A stretch of 23,312 nt of DNA from Gemmatimonadota bacterium. GTDB taxonomy: Bacteria; Gemmatimonadota; Gemmatimonadetes; Gemmatimonadales; GWC2-71-9. The position numbers were made by a program, and so were the translations under genes. A model generated the notes under the pieces. It had not been told where the DNA came from. It saw only the letters and a list, made by a program, of their open reading frames with translations, and ran no database searches. Every line of letters begins with the position of its first letter. The stretch's first letter is position 1. The stretch lies in NCBI GenBank assembly GCA_025360265.1, contig JANYCP010000027.1, positions 1 to 23,312 on the forward strand, written 5' to 3'. Shown here in pieces: positions 22,443 to 23,312 of this stretch.

Positions 22443-22960
22443 GAATTGTGCGCGCCGTGATCATCTTCATTGTCGTGCTGGCGCTCGCCGCCGGTGCGTG
22501 GCAGATGTTTGGTCGAAGGAGTGCGCGCGGAGCAGAACTGGTCGTGAGCTGGCGCGGCAAGTCGTCGGGAAGTATGACGCTTCCCGCGACACTCGCCTGG
22601 TGTCCGGTCACGCGCGTCGGCGTGCTCGAAGCGATGTCGGGCGATAGCGGTGTGGCGCTGCTGTTGTACGAGCGTGACTCGCTCACCGGCGGGCCGCACG
22701 CCATGATTTCGCCCGACGTGAGTGGTGCGGCACCGAAGCCGGCGGCCAGCCTTGTCATGCGCTGGCTCCGGGCCTCACCGGACTCTGGGCTGGCCGGTTT
22801 CCGGTCGGAAAGCGGCACCGCGCGAATCCAGTTTGCTGGCGGGAAGGCGTCGGGCGACGTCAACGCCCGGATGCGAAGCGTGGTCGGTATCGACTCGTCG
22901 GTGGTGCAGGCGACCTTCAGCGGCGTGCCAGTGATGACGACGGCGAAGGGATGCACGTGA
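22439..22960 (+). CDS. small membrane-anchored exported protein, function unknown
   Basis: A 173-residue protein that begins at ATG 22439, overlapping the barrel gene stop by four bases (ATGA). Residues 4-23 form one hydrophobic segment that may be a signal anchor or signal peptide; the rest (about 30-173) is a beta-rich soluble part with Cys55 in AWCPVT and a near-terminal Cys172, which could form a disulfide in the periplasm. I recognise no family. Tight coupling to the barrel protein suggests the two act together in the envelope. Confidence 0.83.
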   Translation: MRIVRAVIIFIVVLALAAGAWQMFGRRSARGAELVVSWRGKSSGSMTLPATLAWCPVTRVGVLEAMSGDSGVALLLYERDSLTGGPHAMISPDVSGAAPKPAASLVMRWLRASPDSGLAGFRSESGTARIQFAGGKASGDVNARMRSVVGIDSSVVQATFSGVPVMTTAKGCT

Positions 22961-22978
22961 GGCGTTAGGTTCTTCACC

Positions 22979-23312
22979 ATGGAATCCACCTACTTCCGCC
23001 GCGGCTTCGGGCTCAAGGCGGAGATCGAAGAGCAACGCTCCGCAGACTACCACAGCGCCATTGTTGAAACGATGCGCGCCAACGGCAACCGCCTCGTCGC
23101 GGGCAAACTCACCTTTCATCTCGCCCAGGAATTCGGCTTCTGCTACGGCGTCGATCGCGCCGTGGATTACGCCTACGAAACCCGCGCCAAGTTTCCTGAT
23201 CGCAAGCTCTACCTCGTTGGAGAGATCATTCACAATCCGCACGTGAATGCGAATCTCGCGGCGATGGGTGTCACCTTCCTCGAGCGTGTCGAAGGCGAGT
23301 TTGATTTTAGCG
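22979..23312 (+). CDS. ispH: 4-hydroxy-3-methylbut-2-enyl diphosphate reductase (partial, 3' end outside window)
   Basis: The frame opens at ATG 22979 and runs off the window with about 111 residues. It encodes the start of IspH (LytB), the [4Fe-4S] enzyme that makes isopentenyl and dimethylallyl diphosphate in the last step of the MEP pathway. The first cluster-binding Cys lies in EFGFCYGVDRAV, and GEIIHNPHVN follows, with the first His pair of the active site. The N-terminal extension of about 45 residues (YFRRGFGLKAEIEE and onward) resembles the cyanobacterial and plant type of IspH, which is longer than the E. coli type that starts close to the FCxGV motif. It lies 18 bases after the membrane-anchored protein gene with a weak TTAGGT in front. 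Confidence 0.95.
   Translation, partial: MESTYFRRGFGLKAEIEEQRSADYHSAIVETMRANGNRLVAGKLTFHLAQEFGFCYGVDRAVDYAYETRAKFPDRKLYLVGEIIHNPHVNANLAAMGVTFLERVEGEFDFS

Overview
The window is 23.3 kb of GC-rich, densely coded bacterial chromosome with no rRNA, tRNA, insertion sequence, phage gene or CRISPR array that I can see. Gene style suggests a Gram-negative, probably heterotrophic lineage of the FCB group, most likely Gemmatimonadota. The signs are Ser/Thr kinases with extra C-terminal membrane segments, an outer-membrane barrel with a VRGY motif, secreted proteins ending their signal peptides in A-Q or G-Q, frequent GTG starts and 4-bp overlapping operons. The phylum is an inference; no marker gene was searched.

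Layout. 1-387 is the 3' end of a 2-oxoacid dehydrogenase E1 beta-type gene, meeting stop-to-stop a membrane-associated Ser/Thr kinase (384-2342, minus). Lon protease follows (2633-5104, plus). A minus-strand operon (8652 to 5203) encodes an alpha/alpha-toroid-like protein of unknown role, a TrmB-type regulator and an HPt-REC-REC-GGDEF diguanylate cyclase. A second minus-strand operon (12935 to 8806) encodes a PTPS/QueD-family enzyme, a pterin carbinolamine dehydratase, PabB, PabA, a secreted protein of unknown function and a cytochrome c. The first four form a pterin/folate block; the last two are coupled to it by overlapping reading frames. A secreted Tyr/Arg-rich protein (13148-13795) is divergent from this operon. 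Then come an SDR oxidoreductase (minus) and a divergently transcribed DEAH-type helicase (14937-17561). A multi-TM/GAF/MCP-like receptor (minus) is divergent from a PAS-Fis regulator, which leads an apparent run containing an outer-membrane barrel protein and a small membrane-anchored protein. The window closes inside ispH.

The most unusual structure lies between genes. Three of the four convergent gene junctions carry long inverted repeats. Two are built from tandem heptamers (5108-5201 and 13827-13951) and one is a 36-nt palindrome (17554-17589). The last has a diverged relative (14865-14892) on the other side of the helicase gene, and the two differ by a double compensatory change in the stem. 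Together they look like dispersed palindromic elements that occupy gene ends and may act as terminators. The other notable point is the CExxHGH active-site motif of the PTPS/QueD enzyme beside pabB-pabA, which suggests it also serves folate synthesis in place of FolB.
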